Position numbers and translations under genes: made by a program
Notes under the pieces: generated by a model
The model's input: the letters and a program-made list of their open reading frames with translations, nothing else
What the model was told of the DNA's origin: nothing
Databases searched by the model: none
DNA from: Ilex aquifolium
Taxonomy: Eukaryota; Streptophyta; Magnoliopsida; Aquifoliales; Aquifoliaceae
DNA length: 64,000 bases
Direction of reading: 5' to 3'
NCBI GenBank assembly: GCA_951799425.1
Contig: OX637394.1
Location: 31,656,001 to 31,720,000, forward strand
Part shown: piece after piece, positions 44,480 to 54,749 of the stretch
Layout of the letters: each line of letters begins with the position of its first letter
Position numbering within the stretch: position 1 is the stretch's first letter

Positions 44480-44890
44480 CGTTCGAACGCCAATCCACGT
44501 TCAAACGTTCTCTTGAATTATTTGAGGACCAGACTGCTAAAGTGATGATACATGGCGTGTTGCAGCTAAGAAGAAAAACAAAGAGGTACTTGATTACCAC
44601 GTTCGAATGCCAATCCATGTTCGAGCATTCTCTTGAATTATTTGAGGACCAGACTGCTGAAGTGATGATACATGGCGTGTTACAGCTAAGAAGAAAAACA
44701 AAGGGGTACTTGAGTACCACGTTCGAACGCCAATCCACGTTTGAACGTTCGCTTTAATGATTTGAGGACCAGACTGCTGAGTGCAAGGGTAATGGTACAT
44801 GGCATGTTGTAGTTACTCTCACATAAGAACAAAGGCCACTTGAGTAGGAGGTTCAAACTCCACATGGCATTCAAACGCCCCTCAAGGAAG
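44480..44890. repeat. 120-bp tandem repeat carrying TTCGAA palindromes
   Basis: CGTTCGAA occurs at 44,480, 44,600 and 44,720, an exact 120-bp period. Each unit contains 'gccaatccacgttcaaacgttc' and 'ttgaggaccagactgctgaagtgatgatacatggcgtgttgcagc'. A fourth, degraded unit follows to about 44,890. Each unit holds one palindrome and one near-palindrome 17-20 bp apart. Confidence 0.92.
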
Positions 44891-45026
44891 ACAGGAGACA
44901 ACGTTCGAACGTTGTCCCCAGATAGCCTATAGAGTGGTTGATTTTCTATTCGGACATTGGGGCACTCACTTGGACTTTGAAGACCTTGTACTATTCCTTC
45001 ACACTTCCTTGCCCCCTCCTCCTTGC

Positions 45027-45037
45027 CTGTAAATACT
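45027..45037 (+). promoter_or_regulatory. TATA-like box of LTR A (element N)
   Basis: CTGTAAATACT lies where LTR O has CTATAAATTCT, so one base has changed. Confidence 0.5.
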
Positions 45038-46187
45038 CCCATTGTGGGAGCTTCGAAGGAGAGCTACACTTAGGAGAGCTAGTTGTAGAGTTAGATTTAC
45101 ATTTACTTGCATAGAGGAAGATAGATCATCTTTTGGTTGAGGAGGAAACCCTCCAAAAGTGACTAGCTTTCTTCTACTTTCGTTATTAGTTTCATTTGCT
45201 TCCATTGTTTGAGCTTCCTTCTTCCCTTAGAAGAGTGAAACTCTTCCACTTTTCTAGAGCTTTACCAAAGCCGTGAAGGGTGGAACGTGATTCACTCATT
45301 CTTCATCGAAGATCGACTCCTTGAGTAGTGTGTATTACTTTGTAACTCCTCTACTTGGAGGGATAAGAATCACCCACTTTTCTAGCTTTACCAAAGCCAT
45401 GAAGAATGAGAAGTTTCTCATTCACTCTTTAGTAAGAGGTGATGGACATGTATAAATCGTTCGAAAGTTATATTTGTGTATTTCGTTTATGATTAATGCT
45501 TTATATTTCACTTGTTTATTGAATGATTGAATGCATCTGGCAAAGCTAAGGTACTTTGTACAACCATGAGTCCTTTCTATGACATAGATGACTCTTGACA
45601 TATGAAGACTCATTGGTTCTAGGCAAGTACCCCAGCTATATCTTCATGACTATATTTCAATTTTCACCATTATTGTGCTTTACCTAAGAATGGAATACTA
45701 ACACAATGGTTGGATGCCTTGTAGAAATACTTGCTTGTTTGTAGAGGGGTTGAGTCTCGGCACATACAATTCTTGTAAACCTTTACAAAGACATCGGAAT
45801 CATGCTCTTAATTCTCACAATCCATCTTTATCTTCCAATTAACTTCATGCTGACACAAAGGTTAATTGAGTTCTCAAGCACAAGTATAACAACCGAATGA
45901 TTAACTACATGTTCAAACCCTCGAGCTAAAGGGTGACTTTTACATTTGATAACTTATTATATTTTTTCTAAAAAATCCTCTTGGAAAGAATTTTATATTC
46001 TGCCCAGGAAATCCCATAAACTCCATAACTTTAAATCTCAAGGATTCCAGTCACTTGGTCTCTGTCACTACTTACTTCGAAACACCAACATTAGTTCCTT
46101 ATGGATTCGACTCCGGACTTAACCAGATTATTACTACAACTTGACCGCCTGCACTTGGGTGTACACATTTTGGATCAAGTCAAGTTT

Positions 46188-46206
46188 TGGGCGCCATTGT
46201 CGGGGA
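46188..46206 (+). other. Primer-binding site of element N, tRNA-Asp type
   Basis: TGGGCGCCATTGTCGGGGA lies 10 bp after the LTR end. Confidence 0.85.
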
Positions 46207-46290
46207 GCCAAAAAGGTGTTTTAAGGTAAAAGGTAAAAAAACCTTCATTTGTGTATATATTTTTTGATTTACTGTGTATAATTTTATTTT

Positions 46291-47883
46291 ATGTCTGAGG
46301 ACGATCCTCACTTTCAAAATTTTTCGGCAGAATCTTTGGGGTCTGTCAATCAATATGAACCATCTTCACCCCGATCTATAGGAGACCCTTTCGACAATAA
46401 CATGGCAAATAATGAAAGACAAGGGGAAGTTCCTGGGAGAGAGAGAGAAATTCCTAACATTCGAACTCTGCGGGATTACTTAAATCCCACAAGAAAGTGC
46501 CCCTCTTGTTTTGTGTTCCCTGCAAATGCGCCTTTCTTTACTGTAAAGGCGGGGGACAGTACAACTACTACCTCAATTTCATGGACTCGAAGCAGAAAAC
46601 CCATATCTGTGTATAAAATATTTTGAGGAGGTATGTGGAACATTCCAAGACAACTCTGAACTGGCCAAGTTGAAACTTTTTCCTTTATTTTTAAAGGACA
46701 AAGCTAAATAATGGCTAAACTCTTTGAAAGCCCATTCAATACCAACTTGGCATGCATTACAAAATGAGTTTTTCAAAAAAAAAATGTCCCCTGCACCGTA
46801 CTAATGCACTCAAAAGGCAAATCATGATTTTTTTCAGTCAAAGAGGGGGAAACATTTTACCAATGTTGGGAGAGATTCAAGGATTTTCTCTAATCCTGCC
46901 CACACCATGCTTTTGAAAATTGGACTTTGGTAGGATTTTTCTATGACTCCTTGCCTACTAGACTACGTGAGTTTGTTGAAATGATGGCTCAAGGAGAGTT
47001 CATGGGAAAGAGTCCAGATGAGGCATTCAATTTTTTTGACACCATATCTGATAGTTCTCAGATATGGAACTCAGCCTCTCCAACCACTGTTGAAACCAGA
47101 CCATCTACTTCCCAAGGGGAAAAGTATGTCTTGAAAGAAGACGATGACCTGAGAGCGAAAATGACTACCCTGTCTCGAAAGCTTGAAGCTTTAGAGATGA
47201 AAAAGGTACATCAAGTTGATATTGGCCATCCCATAGAGCAAGTGTGTGGGATATGTGCGTTGACAGGGCACCCTAGTGGGGAGTGTCATACCATTCTGGC
47301 TTTTAAAGAAGTCTTGTTGGAACAAACAAATACAATTTCCAACTTCAACAAGCCTTATTCCAACCCGTATTCTGAAGCATATAATCTAGGGTGGCGGAAT
47401 CACCGGAACTTCAGTTGGAGGAACACACAACCAAATCCCATTAATCCACAACAAAGTTCATACCCACCACCTCAAGGACCTCTTGCATATCAACCATACC
47501 AACCACCACACAAGAGAAGTCTTGAGGATACACTAAATCAGTTCATGCAAACCCAAATGAACTACAACACTCACTTCACGCAAGCTTTCAATGATTTCAA
47601 AGCCTAGAACACCCAGTCTTTCGAGGATATCAAAAGCCACATCAAAAAATTGACCCAATCAATGACCACACATGAGAAGGGCAAGTTTCATGCCCAACCA
47701 AAACAACCACAAGGCCAATTTCATGTGGGAAACCCTTCAATCATGAAAACCCCACAAGACCAAGCTCAAGCTATCACTACACTGAGAAGTGGTAGGGTGA
47801 TTGACAAAACCATCAGACACATGTTAATTCCAAAGCCAAGACCTGAGTCAATCCCAGTCCTGAACCAGTTGAGCCTAAACTAG
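46291..47883 (+). pseudogene. gag: gag of element N
   Basis: The ATG at 46,291 opens MSEDDPHFQNFSAES, then RTLRDYLNPTRKCPSC. A frameshift near 46,550 moves the FEEVCGTFQDNSELAK block to another frame, and a stop breaks the WLNSLKAHSI motif at about 46,710. The frame resumes at 46,927 (VGFFYDSLPTRLREFVEMMAQGEF) with a CCHC knuckle CGICALTGHPSGEC at about 47,245-47,285. The Pro/Gln tail and RSLEDTLNQFMQTQMNYN coiled coil follow, then TTLRSGRVIDKTI. Runs of A near 46,785 are likely frameshift sites. Confidence 0.85.
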
Positions 47884-48001
47884 TCACTGAACCAGTTGAG
47901 TCTAAACTTGTGATTGAAAAAGAGCCAGAACCATCATAGAAAAATATCCTTCTAGTCCTATTCCTACTCCTTTTCCCCAAAGATTCAAAATAATATAGAA
48001 T

Positions 48002-48790
48002 TTGAATAACCAACTAGAAATCTACGAGCTCTTTAAGCAAGTGAAAATCAATATTCCACTTCTGAATGCGATCAAGTTGGTTCCATCTTATGCGAAGTTT
48101 CTAAAAGACTTGTGCACAATCAAGAGAAGCCAAAATGTTCAAAAAAGAGCCTTTTTAATGGAACAAGCCAGTGCCCTACTTCAACACAAAACCCCTCCAA
48201 AATACAAGGACCCAGGGTGTCCAACCGTGTCATGTGTCATTGGAAATTTTAGAATAGAACAAGCTCTGCTGGATCTTCGAGCTAGTGTCAATTTGCTCCC
48301 TTTCTCTGTCTACCAACAATTGGGTCTGGGTGAACTCAAACCCACTTGTATTACACTCCAGTTGGCAGATAGGTCTGTCAAAGTCTTGAGAGGCATTGTT
48401 GAGGATGTCCTTGTTCAGGTAGACAACTTTGTCTTTCCTGTTGATTTCATTATTTTGGACACTCAACCAGCAATGCATTCAGATAACCAAATTCCTGTCA
48501 TTCTTGGTCGACCTTTCCTAGCAACCTCGAATGCATTGATCAATTGCATGAATGGAGTAATAAAACTAACTTTTGGGAATATGACTCTTGAGCTTAATAT
48601 TTTCAATGTTACCAAGCACCCTAGAGAGGACAGGGAAGTGAGAGAATTAAATTCTATTGAGTATTTGGTCCACGAACACTTGAATGATACATTTTGTGAA
48701 ACCTCTGTTGAATCCTGTCTGTTGGAACCCATCACATATGAGTTAATAGACGATGATCAAAATCCACAAAGTTGTCCCGCTCATGCTGTT
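48002..48790 (+). pseudogene. pol: Protease of element N, active-site Gly replaced
   Basis: A 368-codon frame starts with QLEIYELFKQVKINIPLL and reaches the active site at about 48,270, which reads DLRASVNLLPF instead of DLGAS. The family blocks QLGLGELKPTCITLQLADRS and [17 protein letters not shown] are intact. A Gly to Arg change next to the catalytic Asp should inactivate the enzyme. The acidic linker runs on to the RT entry. Confidence 0.85.
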
Positions 48791-50010
48791 GAGACATGGA
48801 CTCCCAAATTTGAAGAACTTTCATCAAGTGATACAAAGCCACTTTCATCAAGTGTTAAGCCACCAAAGCCTGAACTAAAACCTCTCTCATCTGACCTAAA
48901 ATATGCATTCTTAGGGGAGGACGAGTCATACCCAGTGGTAATTTCATCTAAGCTTGCGGAGTTGCAAGAGTCTAAGTTGATTGAAATCCTGAGATGCCAT
49001 AAAAGCACCATTGAGTGGACCATTGCTGACTTGAAAGGTATAAGCCCGTTAATCTGTAATCATGCTATATACCTTGAGGAGGATTCAAAACCCTCTCGTC
49101 AAATGTAGTAACGGTTAAACCCTCACATGAACGAGGTTGTAAGGACTGAGGTGCTCAAACTATTGGATGCTGGAATAATATTTCTCATCTCTGATAGTAA
49201 ATGGGTTAGCCCAACCCAAGTTGTGCCCAAGAAGTTTGGGGTCACAGTGGTTAGAAATGATGCTAATGAACTGGTACCAACTCGAGTCGTCATAGGATGT
49301 CGAATGTGCATAGACTATTGAAAACTCAATTTGGTAACAAGGAAAGACCATTTTCCTCTTCCCTTTCTTGATCAAGTCTTAGAAAGAATTACTATTGTTT
49401 CTTAGATGGATATTCTGGGTATAATCAATTTGAGATAGCACTAGATGACCAGGAGAAAACAACATTCACATGGCCCTTTGGAACCTTTGCATTCAAAAAG
49501 ATGTCGTTTGGACTTTGTAACGCTCCTACAACATTCCAAAGGTACATGTTGAGTTTGTTTAGTGACATGGTTGAGAAATTTTTGGAAGTGTTCTTGGATG
49601 ATTTTTCTATATATGGTGATTCATTTGATTTGTGCCTGACAAATATGGAGAAAGCGTTGATAAGATGTAAGGAAGTCAATCTAGTGCTCAATTGGGAAAA
49701 ATGTCATTTCATGGTAATACAAGGCATTGTCCTAGGTCACATCATGTGGTCTGAAAGCATGAAAGTTGACAGGGCAAAAATATATCTGATTGAAAATTTG
49801 CCTGCTCCCAAGACTGTTAAAAATTTCCAATCATTTTCAGGACATGTAGGGTTCTATAGGAGATTCATTAAAGACTTTAGTACCATATCTAAACCCATGT
49901 GTCATCTCCTAAGTCAGGATGTATCGTTTGTGTGGAGTGAAGCATGCCATAAAGCTTTCGATAAGCTTAAAGGTATGTTAATTTCTGCCCGAATAATACA
50001 ACCTCCTGAC
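48791..50010 (+). pseudogene. pol: Reverse transcriptase of element N
   Basis: The frame carries PELKPLSSDLKYAFLGED and WTIADLKGISP and stops at 49,108. It then gives SDSKWVSPTQVVPKKFG, stops at 49,321 inside the CIDY motif, and shows RKDHFPLPFLDQVLER. A short deletion removes part of the FLDGYSGYN approach near 49,390. The active site at about 49,590 reads FLEVFLDDFSIYG, with both Asp present. IVLGHI and SFSGHVGFYRRFIKDFS follow. Confidence 0.85.
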
Positions 50011-50400
50011 TGGACTCTGTCGTTTGAATTAATGTGTGATGCAAGTGATTATACTGTAGGAGCTGTGTTGGGACAAAGAAATGATAAGAAACCTATGTGA
50101 TTTACTATGCAAGCAAAACTTTGAATGATGCTCAAATGAATTATTCCACGACTGAAAAAGAATTGCTTGCTGTAGTTTTTGCTCTAGAGAAATTTCATTC
50201 TTACCTTGTTGGTTCTTCTGTTATTGTGTTCACTGACCATGCAGTATTAAAATTCTAGCTCACAAAGAAGGATGACAAGCCAAGACTCTTAAGATGGATA
50301 CTCTTATTACAAGAGTTTGATCTGATCATTAAAGACAAGAAAGGTGTTGAGAATGTAATGGCAAATCATCTATCCAGGTTAATGTATGAATTTCATGAGG
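50011..50400 (+). pseudogene. pol: RNase H of element N
   Basis: [18 protein letters not shown] is followed by a frameshift at about 50,098. Then come [27 protein letters not shown] with a stop just after, and [12 protein letters not shown]. In this last motif the usual Asp of ADHLSRL is Asn. Confidence 0.8.
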
Positions 50401-51057
50401 ATCGACTACCAATCAATGAAAATTTCCCTGATGAACAACTGTTCACAGTCATGGAAACACTATGGTACACTGATATTGCTAACTTCCTTGCTATTGGTAT
50501 GTTTCCTTCTTCCTTTACATTGATGGATAACAAAAAAATTTCTAAGGGAGGTTCGTAATTTCTTTTGGGAGGATCCATACGTGTTTAAGTACTATAAGGA
50601 TAAAATCATAAGGCGTTGTGTCCCAGATCATGAGAACAGACAGGTAATATCATTTTGTCATTCTGAAGCATGTGGTGGCCATTTTTCATCAAAAAAAAAA
50701 AAACACTGTGAAAATCTTACAGTGTGGATTTTATTGGCCCACACTTTTTAAAGATATCAATGCCTTTTGTCTAACGTGTGATAGATGTCAAAGGTTGGGA
50801 AACATTTCTAAAAAAAATATGATGCCCTTGAACCCAATTATGGTAATCGAAATTTTTGACTGTAGGGGCATCGATTTTATGGGACCATTTCCCCCTTCCT
50901 TTGGCTTCTATATATTTTAGTGGTTGTTGATTTTGTATCTAAATGGGTTGAAGAAATTTCATGCCGAAATAATGATCACCGAACAGTGATCAAGTTTTTA
51001 AAAGAAAATATTTTGTCTAGATTTGGAATTCCTAAATCCATTATAAGTGATGGGGTG
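50401..51057 (+). pseudogene. pol: Integrase N-terminal half of element N
   Basis: The zinc finger region (CHSEACGGHFS, about 50,660) is broken by a 12-A run at 50,691-50,702. The second half [11 protein letters not shown] and GIDFMGPF (first catalytic Asp) are at 50,770-50,890. A frameshift follows and then SRFGIPKSIISDG, the second Asp. The sequence ends at 51,057 where the 3' LTR of K is inserted. The Glu of the triad is outside the window. Confidence 0.82.
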
Positions 51058-52712
51058 TGCTTGATTTCTTCCGTTAACCCTAATCTCTGAACATCATCCC
51101 GTAATATGTGTATGGCTTATACAAATAGGTGAATGTCACTCTCCCTCATAATGATGCAAGAAATGGGGTAAACGTGTTTGTGGGATGAAATGTGTGTGTA
51201 CAAAAGTGCTCCCCAAGCACAGAGAGACTTTTGAGTGTCGTGCTTTACTTGGAATTGGTATTCCAAGGTGGTCTCCTCAGGGAAGGAAGGTGAATTATGT
51301 TGAAGGTGATTTTTGGTGAAAAAGGAAAAGTGTAAAATCTTTTGAATATGTGTTTTGGTGAGTGAAGTTTGTTATAGAAAATGCAATGGAAACAAGTGTT
51401 GGCTAATCCAAAGAGGTCATTCCAATGAGAATGCCAAATCAATTCAAGACATTCTTCCAATGGTGCCTAGACATTCGATTGATTCGTAGGAAGCGCGGGA
51501 CTAAAATGGAGGTGAGAATTCAAGCATACCCCGTGACAAGTCTACGGTGTATCAAGAACTCACAACCTCGTCCACACTCAACCTAGTCAAACCAAACCGT
51601 CTTACACTACGAGGCTGAATGAAAAGGAGTTGATTTAGCATACCCAATAGGAATTCTCCCTTGGATTAGCCAAATTAAAGCTTAGCTACTCATATTTAAT
51701 ACAAGAACATACATGAAGTAAAGAGACATTGTGAAGAAATGAAGATTGAAACTTAAATTAATGCAAGAAAAGTTAAACGATGAAGTAGTGCATTGAATAC
51801 CCATTTTAAAAGCTTGAAAATGAAAAACTCAATGCAACGATGGTAGAATCTAAAATGTGTAACTAATCTTGCAATGCACTTGAAATAAATGACATTAAAG
51901 GTAATAAATGAAGCTTACAAAAGTCCTACAGAAGATTACAAGTGAAATGGGTGGAAGAAATGCAAAAATCTAAGCTTTATCTCTCTAAAACTATCTCTTC
52001 TTCATTGAGCTTCTCTCTCTACAATGCTCTACAATCTGAATAATGTCCAATGGTTCTTGCATTTTCGTCCATGGAGGTCCCCCTAGGTGTGTGACAGGCC
52101 TCCCATCCATAGGAGGCTGAGTTGATGGCTTTGGGCAGGCTAGGACAGGCCTAGCCTGCACTTCCCAGGCTTCTCTCTTCTCTCTCCTCCTCATTAATGC
52201 TTGAGCCTCCAAAGTCCAAGCCTAGGTGTGCGGAGGCATGTCTGTGTGTAAGGGATGTCAAGGGACAAGTGGGAGACTCATAGGTCGAACCCCCAAAGGA
52301 GAAAACTTGAGTTACAGGCTTCAGGCATTTTTCAGCATAACCTACCGGTAAGTCGATGGCCAAACCTGCCGATAGGTTTTACTCCAGTAGCCAAAACCTT
52401 CCGGAAGATTTGCGGTAGAACCAACTCCAGTAGACAAAACCTACCGGTAGTTTTATGAACAAACCTACCGGTAGGTTTTTACTTGTTTTGCTCAAATCTT
52501 GGTCTTTTCACCTTCTATGCCATATTCAAGCCTCCCATTCATCTTCATTGACTTTAAGCACTACGATGGGGGTTTAACTCATGCCATTTCCAGCTCATTG
52601 CTTGCAAACATATCGAAACCTCATTAAATGTAGAAATATTGCAATTCCTCCCATATTCACCACAAAAACAAGTCTAAAAATGGAGCAAATGTGCAATATT
52701 TTGTGCTAATCA
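51058..52712 (-). repeat. 3' LTR of element K, family D
   Basis: The 1,655-bp LTR runs from TGCTTGATT to GCTAATCA in plus-strand view and is close in length to that of F. It inserts at the second-Asp motif of N integrase. Confidence 0.88.
52342..52474. repeat. CTACCGGTAG palindromes in LTR D (element K)
   Basis: CTACCGGTA at 52,342, CTGCCGATAG, CTTCCGGAAG, CTACCGGTAG at 52,441-52,450 and at 52,465-52,474. Each is followed or preceded by 'aaaacc' or 'ggtttt', giving longer aaaacCTACCGGTAGgtttt palindromes. Confidence 0.88.
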
Positions 52713-52714
52713 CA

Positions 52715-52724
52715 CCCCCAACTT
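52715..52724 (-). other. 3' polypurine tract of element K
   Basis: The minus strand reads AAGTTGGGGG directly before the 3' LTR start. Confidence 0.8.
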
Positions 52725-53139
52725 GAGTTTTGCTAGTCCCTAGCAAAATTTATTTTCAAACCACAAAATATAAAAATACAACAATCCATTTACACAAGTA
52801 TATCACTAACATTTAGAATGCAAAAATCACAATGCAATTAATGAAATGAACTTGGGCAAGATGGAACAAACAATTGTGGCATTTTTCATTAATCATTTCA
52901 AAAGTTCAGTAAAAAAGGTTAGAGTTCAAAAAAAAATGGCCCAAAATCCTAAAGACACTTCTACTGGGCCGACAAAATTAACCCTACTGTGTACAATATG
53001 AAACAAAAGAGAAACAAAACATCCCATCATCCTAGTCATCACCCTCGTCTCCATTATCGTCCTCTCCAACATCATCCTCTCTAGCATCCTCATCCTCAGT
53101 GTCGTCCTCATTCCCCTCCTCCTCCTTGTCATCATCATC

Positions 53140-54366
53140 CTAGTTGAATCCCACCTCAACAACAGTGGAAGCTGAGGGGGCAGAGGTGGAAGGTCTAGCA
53201 GCCGGAGGTGGTGGTCCACCGGAGATCGGCTCACCAGGAAAGGTATGCTGGAAGAGCCGGATCATCATCATCGATATCCCCTGCACCGTCTCCTCCAACA
53301 CGTCCAGGAGCTGAGACACTATGCACATAGGGGCGAAAGTAGATAGACCAAAAGCAGACGGCCCCGTAGTAGATGGTCCTGTAGCTGAGGACTCAGGCCT
53401 CACAGCTCTGACTTGCTCACCCCGGCTCATCGCTGTCCTCTTACTAATGCTCGCTTTCCCAATGGCTCCGATCTCTGGGGGAGTCGTCACGTTAGAGACA
53501 TATCCCTTGACTTTGTAGTGGTCACACATCCGAGTGACTAGATTACCAAAGGGGAGGTTCACTTTCAGCTTCCTAGCCTGAGTGAAGTCTTTCATAAACT
53601 CCCATATCAACAAGGCTATGTCTATGGCCTTCCCGGTCATAACAACGTGCAGGAGGGCTAGCTTTTCCACGTTTGGGCTCTTCTCAGCTCCCTTGGGGAG
53701 CAAATTATAATGCAACACTTTGTTCATCATCCCATAAGCGTGCTTGAGGCCCCCGACTTGGATCGTTCCCCTGAATTGGGTCGGGTCCTCGTACATCAAC
53801 CCTGCATACTCCGGGATGGTCTTGACCTCTGGGATGTTGTGGGGATATACTGGGACACTGGGAGGTGGCCTCTCATATTGCATTAGGGTAGCAATCACAT
53901 CCGGGGTAACATCGAAGGTTTTCCCCCTCACATTCGTTCTCAAAATACATGCATCCTCGTCCACCACCTTTAATTTTTGGTAAAACTCTCTGCAAAGAGC
54001 CAAGTTGAACCCACTCACGGGCTTAAACTAGATCCCTATCCCATGGGCCTTAATGATCCTCACTACCTCGTTGTTTGGGCCAAGGAAGATCCAATCCACA
54101 AACCGTTCACATGTCACATTCTTCTCTTCAATGATTTGGTAACGAGCATCGTTCCGAGCCTTCTTCCATTGCTCCTTCCTATCACCACTTGATCCCTCAC
54201 CACTCCTCTTGTGGGCACTAGCACCCGCGGATTGTGAGGAACTCGGCCCGGTACGCTTGGTGTGGGCCATGCAAAGCAACAGTGCCACCAATAGTGACAA
54301 GAACGCCATCAAAAGTCCCTAAACAGGATCCACAACATCAAGAATGATCTTCCCTGTGTGAGCCAT
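53140..54366 (-). pseudogene. Env-position ORF of element K (plant transposon protein type)
   Basis: From the first ATG (54,366) a frame of about 400 codons ends at 53,140. It is interrupted only by in-frame TAG codons about 15 codons in and at 54,028. After the first TAG comes a hydrophobic segment MAFLSLLVALLLCMA, then a basic Ser-rich stretch. Next are RFVDWIFLGPNN, VSGFNLALCREFYQKL, RGKTFDVTPDVIATLM, KVLHYNLLPKG and NLPFGNLVTRMCDHYKVKG, and a Pro/Ser/Thr-rich tail (SATGPSTTGPSAFG). This is the 'putative plant transposon protein' type found in Athila elements and many plant annotations. Its function is unknown. The place between integrase and 3' LTR is that of an envelope gene, but I see no proven envelope feature beyond the hydrophobic stretch. 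Confidence 0.75.
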
Positions 54367-54637
54367 TGCAAGGAATTTAAAAATTTTGGAAGGATTTCAA
54401 GGGAACTAGAATTTTGGTGAAATTCGGCAACCCTAGGGTTTTAGTGATGAAATCCACTCAATACTCGACCCTAGCAGTGAAATATGAGAGATTAAGGTGA
54501 TGGGTGAGAGATTTTTAAGCTTAGAGATGTTTGGAGGGAGAGAGGAGTGCTTGAGAGTTCGTAAGTTGGGAAGACAATGAACAGTTCCCCAAGAAAATCT
54601 GAATAAAAACCCTCATTTTTGGCATTTTGGACAAAAC

Positions 54638-54747
54638 CTGCCAGTAGGTCGATGCCCAAACCTACCGGTAGGTTTTAATCCAGTGAGCAAAACCTTCCGG
54701 TATTTTTGTGGTAGGTTCAGATCTAGTGTGCAAAACCTACCAGTACG
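54638..54747. promoter_or_regulatory. ACCGGT palindrome cluster upstream of the env-position ORF
   Basis: CTGCCAGTAG, CTACCGGTAG (54,662-54,671), CTTCCGGTA and CTACCAGTAC occur in the same 'aaaacc ... ggtttt' context as in LTR D at 52,342-52,474. The linker words 'tcgatg(g)cc(c)aaacct' are the same too. It lies about 270-380 bp upstream of the ORF's first ATG on the minus strand. A pyrimidine-rich leader with 'aaaccctaggg' lies between. Confidence 0.65.
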
Positions 54748-54749
54748 GT

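Larger units (their letters stand above)
44294..46177 (+). repeat. 5' LTR of element N, family A
   Basis: The 1,884-bp LTR runs from TGATTAGTAG to TTTTGGATCA. It includes a 120-bp tandem repeat with TTCGAA palindromes (44,480-44,890) and a TATA-like box near 45,030. The long region after about 45,100 is shared with 1-1,200 and, inverted, with LTR O. The left flank GTAGA (44,289-44,293) should be the target duplication. Confidence 0.9.
44294..51057 (+). mobile_element. Element N: Athila-type element, plus strand, cut in integrase
   Basis: Order: 5' LTR family A (44,294-46,177), primer site (46,188-46,206), gag (46,291), protease, RT, RNase H and integrase up to 51,057, where the 3' LTR of K is inserted. 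It has more lesions than O: frameshifts in gag, a damaged protease active site, a deletion in RT and frameshifts in RNase H and integrase. Integrase end and 3' LTR are beyond K, outside the window. Confidence 0.85.

Noticed and set aside
53140..54366. Host gene candidate (long frame with ordered domains)
   Set aside because: It sits between integrase and 3' LTR of K in the same orientation, and its motifs are those of the plant transposon protein type, so it belongs to the element.
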